Assembly (NCBI RefSeq): GCF_021278985.1
Contig: NZ_CP082833.1
Span: forward strand, 1,736,001-1,800,000
DNA: 64,000 nt
Source of the DNA: Citrobacter rodentium NBRC 105723 = DSM 16636
Lineage (GTDB): Bacteria; Pseudomonadota; Gammaproteobacteria; Enterobacterales; Enterobacteriaceae
Direction: 5' to 3'
The position numbers were made by a program, and so were the translations under genes. Positions 60,649-64,000 of this stretch are shown in pieces. Positions within the stretch are counted from its first letter, which is position 1. The number at the start of each line of letters is the position of its first letter. The notes beneath the pieces were generated by a model that was given only the letters and a program-made list of their open reading frames with translations, was not told the DNA's origin and ran no database searches.

Positions 60649-61254
60649 TTATTTGATGTAATGTACGTGTTCGCAGATTTCGTCGACGATCGGGCCGCGA
60701 CGCTCGGCAAACAGCTTTTTGTTTTCGGCGATCAGGTTGTTGCCGTGGGTGTCAATGGAGACAATCAGCGGGCCGAACTCTTTTACCCGGCAAACCCACA
60801 GCGATTCCGGCATACCGAGTTCCGTCCAGTGCACTTCCTCGATCTCCTCCACCTGAGTCGCCGCCAGCACCGCGCAGCCAGCCGGGAAGATCACGTGCAG
60901 CGCCTTGAACTTCTGGCAGCCTTCTTCCGTCAGCGGTCCCATACCGCCTTTGCCGACAACCAGTTTGACGCCGGTCTGCTCGATGAACTCTTTTTCGAAT
61001 GCTTCCATACGCATACTGGTGGTCGGGCCGACGGATACCATCTCCCATTTGTCGCCGTTTTTACGCACGATCGGCCCGGCGTGGAAAATCGCCTTGCCGT
61101 TGAGGTCGTAAGGGATTGGGCGCTTGAGTTCGATCAGACGGCGATGGCAGACGTCGCGGCAGGTGACCAGCGTGCCGGTCAGGTAGATCACATCGCCAAC
61201 GCGAATATCTTCCAGGTCTTCGGCCTTGATCGGGGTCGTCAGGATCTTTTTCAT
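60649..61254 (-). CDS. ttdB: L(+)-tartrate dehydratase, beta subunit
   Basis: 201 residues. VIYLTGTLVTCRDVCHRRLI, FHAGPIVRKNG, GPTTSMRMEAFE: class I fumarase/tartrate dehydratase C-terminal type. Start overlaps the ttdA stop by 4 bases (ATGA). Confidence 0.97.
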   Translation of the reverse strand: MKKILTTPIKAEDLEDIRVGDVIYLTGTLVTCRDVCHRRLIELKRPIPYDLNGKAIFHAGPIVRKNGDKWEMVSVGPTTSMRMEAFEKEFIEQTGVKLVVGKGGMGPLTEEGCQKFKALHVIFPAGCAVLAATQVEEIEEVHWTELGMPESLWVCRVKEFGPLIVSIDTHGNNLIAENKKLFAERRGPIVDEICEHVHYIK

Positions 61255-62159
61255 AGCGCGCTCCGGGTATGAGACAGGTTTTCGAAGGAGAGATCGGCAT
61301 GGACCAGCAGCGTACCGCGACGGTGCGCCCAGCAGCCGGTGGAGACGGCCACGCCGATGGTGGACGGGTGGCGCGCGGCGGATTCAATATGCACGCCCAT
61401 CACCGAGTTGTTGCCGGTCAGCCCCTGCGGACCAATACCCAGGCGGTTCAGCCCCTCTTCCAGGCGTAGCTCAAGCTCGGCGGCTTTGGGGTTTGGATGG
61501 CGGGTGCCGATGGGGCGCAGAATCGCTTTGCGCGACAGCACGGCGGCGGTTTCCACGGAGGTGGCGATACCCACGCCGACCAGCACCGGCGGACAGGCGT
61601 TCACCGCCAGAGTAGAGATGTTTTCAAAGACGAACTTAACGACGCCTTCGTAACCTTCGGAAGGCATCAGCACTTTCGAGCGGCCCGGCAGAGTGCAGCC
61701 GCCGCCCGCCATATACACTTCGATTTCCGCGTCGTCGCCGTCGGGAATGATGTCCCATGTCACCCACGGCACGCCGCTGCCGGTGTTTTTCCCGGTATTC
61801 ACTTCGTCAAAAATTTCCACCGCGTTATGACGCAGCGGCGCTTTGACGGTGGCGTCTTCTACCGCCTGTTTCAGTATGCTCTGCAACTCGCCCAGCAGCG
61901 GGAAGCGGGAACCGACTTTCACGAAGAACATGATTTCACCGGTGTCCTGGCAGGCCGGGCGGTTCAGGTCGATCGCTTTTTGCATGTTGTCGAACATCGT
62001 GTGGTAGATGATTTTCCCCATCGACGATGTTTCGGCGTCGCGCAGCTGTTTTAATTTGTCCACCACGTCGTCGGGCATCCGGGTGGAAATCATCGCGGTA
62101 AAATCGGCGACAATTTCCGTCAGCTTATTTATCGCGTCTTGCTTATTTTGATTGCTCAT
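61251..62159 (-). CDS. ttdA: L(+)-tartrate dehydratase, alpha subunit
   Basis: 302 residues from the second Met (MSNQNKQDAINKLTEIVADF). Cluster-binding Cys in RPACQDTGEIMFFVKVG, AVNACPPVLVGVGIATSVE and VSTGCWAHRRG. Oxygen-sensitive Fe-S enzyme converting L-tartrate to oxaloacetate with TtdB. Confidence 0.97.
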   Translation of the reverse strand: MSNQNKQDAINKLTEIVADFTAMISTRMPDDVVDKLKQLRDAETSSMGKIIYHTMFDNMQKAIDLNRPACQDTGEIMFFVKVGSRFPLLGELQSILKQAVEDATVKAPLRHNAVEIFDEVNTGKNTGSGVPWVTWDIIPDGDDAEIEVYMAGGGCTLPGRSKVLMPSEGYEGVVKFVFENISTLAVNACPPVLVGVGIATSVETAAVLSRKAILRPIGTRHPNPKAAELELRLEEGLNRLGIGPQGLTGNNSVMGVHIESAARHPSTIGVAVSTGCWAHRRGTLLVHADLSFENLSHTRSAL

Positions 62160-62372
62160 CATGTCAACTCCAGTTTTTTATTTGTCTGGAAATAAATTCT
62201 CTGCAGTAAACTACCACTAAAGTTGTGGTTTTTTTATTTGTCGCCCCTGTGTATCTGTAATTAACAGTTCGTGAATCATGGCGCTGAAAGACGTGGAAAA
62301 TTGAGCAAGGGCAGGGAACACGGCGCTGAAGGAAATTACACTGTGGGCAATCTATTCACGGATAAGCCGAAC

Positions 62373-63308
62373 ATGCTGAACAACTATCCTTTAGCGAAAG
62401 ACCTGCAGGTGCTGGTTGAAATTGTCCATACGGGAAGCTTTAGCGCGGCGGCGGCGGCCCTCGGACAAACGCCGGCGTTCGTGACGAAACGGATCCAGAT
62501 TCTGGAGTCCGCGCTGGCCACCACGCTGCTCAACCGCTCGGCAAGAGGGGTGGCGCTCACCGAGTGCGGACAACGGTGCTATGAACATGCGCTGGAGATC
62601 CTGACCCGCTATCAGCGGCTGGTGGATGAGGTAACGCAAATTAAAACGCGTCCGGAAGGGATGATTCGTATTGGCTGTAGCTTCGGTTTTGGCCGTAGCC
62701 ATATTGCGCCCGCCATTACCGAACTGATGCGCAATTATCCGGAGCTACAGGTCCATTTTGAGCTTTTTGATCGGCAAATCGATTTAGCGCAGGATAATAT
62801 CGACCTGGATATTCGGATTAATGACGCCATACCGGATTATTATATTGCGCATCTGTTAACAAAAAACAGCAGGATATTATGCGCGGCGCCCGCCTACCTG
62901 AAAAAATATTCGGAGCCGAAAACCTTGCAGGAATTAAGCCGCCACGATTGTCTGGTGACGAAAGAGCGTGATATGACGCACGGGATCTGGGAATTAGGCA
63001 ACGGTAAGGAGAAAAAATCGGTAAAAGTGAGCGGGCATCTGTCGTCGAATAGCGGGGAAATTGTGCTGCAATGGGCGCTGGAGGGGAAGGGGATTATGCT
63101 GCGCTCCGAGTGGGACGTGCAGCCGTTTCTGGCGAGCGGCAAACTGGTGCGGGTGTTACCTGAGTATGCCCAGAGCGCGAATATCTGGGCGGTCTATCGG
63201 GAACCGCTATATCGCAGCGTGAAGCTAAGGGTCTGCGTCGAGTTTCTGGCGGCGTGGTGCCAGCAGCGGTTAGGCAGGCCGGATGAGGGGTATCAGGCGG
63301 CGCGCTAA
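62373..63308 (+). CDS. ttdR: LysR-family activator of the ttd genes
   Basis: 311 residues from ATG 62373, the E. coli-like start (MLNNYPLAKDLQVLVEIVHT); the frame is open from 62271 but without homology. Helix-turn-helix GSFSAAAAALGQTPAFVTKR. Divergent from ttdA with a 213-bp control region. Activates tartrate utilisation under anaerobiosis. Confidence 0.95.
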   Translation: MLNNYPLAKDLQVLVEIVHTGSFSAAAAALGQTPAFVTKRIQILESALATTLLNRSARGVALTECGQRCYEHALEILTRYQRLVDEVTQIKTRPEGMIRIGCSFGFGRSHIAPAITELMRNYPELQVHFELFDRQIDLAQDNIDLDIRINDAIPDYYIAHLLTKNSRILCAAPAYLKKYSEPKTLQELSRHDCLVTKERDMTHGIWELGNGKEKKSVKVSGHLSSNSGEIVLQWALEGKGIMLRSEWDVQPFLASGKLVRVLPEYAQSANIWAVYREPLYRSVKLRVCVEFLAAWCQQRLGRPDEGYQAAR

Positions 63309-63353
63309 GCCGCTGTCCGGGCCTGATGTCAGGCCCGGAGCGTGTGCGAAAAT

Positions 63354-63971
63354 CTACTCCGCGTCTTTCTCGCGTTTCTTCTTCAGCTTTGACCAGATCT
63401 TCGTCTCCTGGCGACGCCACAGACGCTGGATGTTGTCATGATGGCGCAGCAGGATCAGGCACGAGAGCATGGAAACCGGAAAGGTGAACTGCGGTTTGAA
63501 CCACCAGACGTAAAACGGCGCGATCAGCGCGCTGACAATGGCGCCCAGCGACGAGTAGCCGCTCAGCAGGACGGTAAGCAGCCAGGTGCCCGCCATTACG
63601 CCGGTTAAATCCCAGCCGATAGGGGCGATGGCGCCGAAGGCCGTCGCGACGCCTTTGCCGCCTTTAAATCCAAAGAACACCGGCCAGATATGGCCCAGAC
63701 AGGCGGCAATGGCGATCAGGCCCAGCCAGAAGGGGGTAACGCCTAACGCGTATGCGCCCCAGACGGGCAACATCCCCTTCAGGATGTCGAAAATCAATAC
63801 CGTTACGGCTGCTCCCTTGCCACCGATTCGTAACACATTGGTCGCGCCGGGATTGCCGGAACCGCTGGTACGCGGGTCGGGCAAGCCGGCAAGGCGGCAG
63901 ACCAGAATGGCACTGGAAATGGAGCCGCAGAGGTACGCGATGAGGATCATTCCAGGCGCGATTGCACTCAT
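63354..63971 (-). CDS. plsY: Glycerol-3-phosphate acyltransferase
   Basis: 205 residues, five membrane helices. Active-site loops GSGNPGATNVLRIGG and FKGGKGVATAFG. Transfers acyl from acyl-phosphate to G3P, first step of phospholipid synthesis. Ends in a charged tail KLKKKREKDAE. Confidence 0.97.
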   Translation of the reverse strand: MSAIAPGMILIAYLCGSISSAILVCRLAGLPDPRTSGSGNPGATNVLRIGGKGAAVTVLIFDILKGMLPVWGAYALGVTPFWLGLIAIAACLGHIWPVFFGFKGGKGVATAFGAIAPIGWDLTGVMAGTWLLTVLLSGYSSLGAIVSALIAPFYVWWFKPQFTFPVSMLSCLILLRHHDNIQRLWRRQETKIWSKLKKKREKDAE

Positions 63972-64000
63972 AAGCTGTTCCGTTTTGAAAATGTCGTGTA

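Overview
The window is enterobacterial chromosome, closest to the Citrobacter/Salmonella/Escherichia group. Housekeeping proteins (DnaB, Alr, TyrB, UvrA, Ssb, RpoD, DnaG, RpsU, TsaD, TtdABT, PlsY) match the E. coli proteins I remember at near full length and in local E. coli order. An IS66 element resembling ISCro1, a complete urease operon and many mobile elements make Citrobacter rodentium my best guess; this is inference, not a search result.

Layout. (1) 1 to about 24.5 kb is the right part of a P2-like prophage: portal Q (cut by the window edge) and terminase P leftward; O-N-M-L-X, lysis genes, R-S, V-W-J-I and tail fibre H rightward. A Gin/gix invertible tail-fibre cassette follows (about 12.03-14.73 kb). 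The sheath/tube/E/tape-measure/U block reads leftward, opposite to P2, and then D, ogr, a Hok-like toxin and two AT-rich cargo genes read rightward. The prophage ends inside a chromosomal TraF-like gene, whose 5' part is missing here. (2) 25.7-26.5 kb is a HigB/HigA-type toxin-antitoxin pair with a perfect 20-bp operator palindrome. (3) 26.8-39.9 kb is the conserved dusA-pspG-qorA-dnaB-alr-tyrB-aphA-yjbQ-yjbR-uvrA-ssb neighbourhood. (4) 39.9-47.9 kb is an accessory junction: a group II intron just after the ssb stop, a universal stress protein, a frameshifted IS4-family element, a complete IS66 element and a truncated IS200. (5) 47.9-64 kb is the ileX-mug-rpoD-dnaG-rpsU-tsaD neighbourhood, with a urease operon (ureDABCEFG) between tsaD and the tartrate genes ttdT/B/A and ttdR, ending in plsY.

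Regions 3 and 5 are far apart in E. coli. They meet here at an IS66 copy with unequal flanks and only half an IS200 beside it, which is what recombination between two IS66 copies would leave. The main points of interest are the invertible tail fibre, the reversed F-to-U tail block, the right-end prophage cargo pair, the IS66 breakpoint, a probable -1 frameshift in gene E, and the placement of the urease operon.
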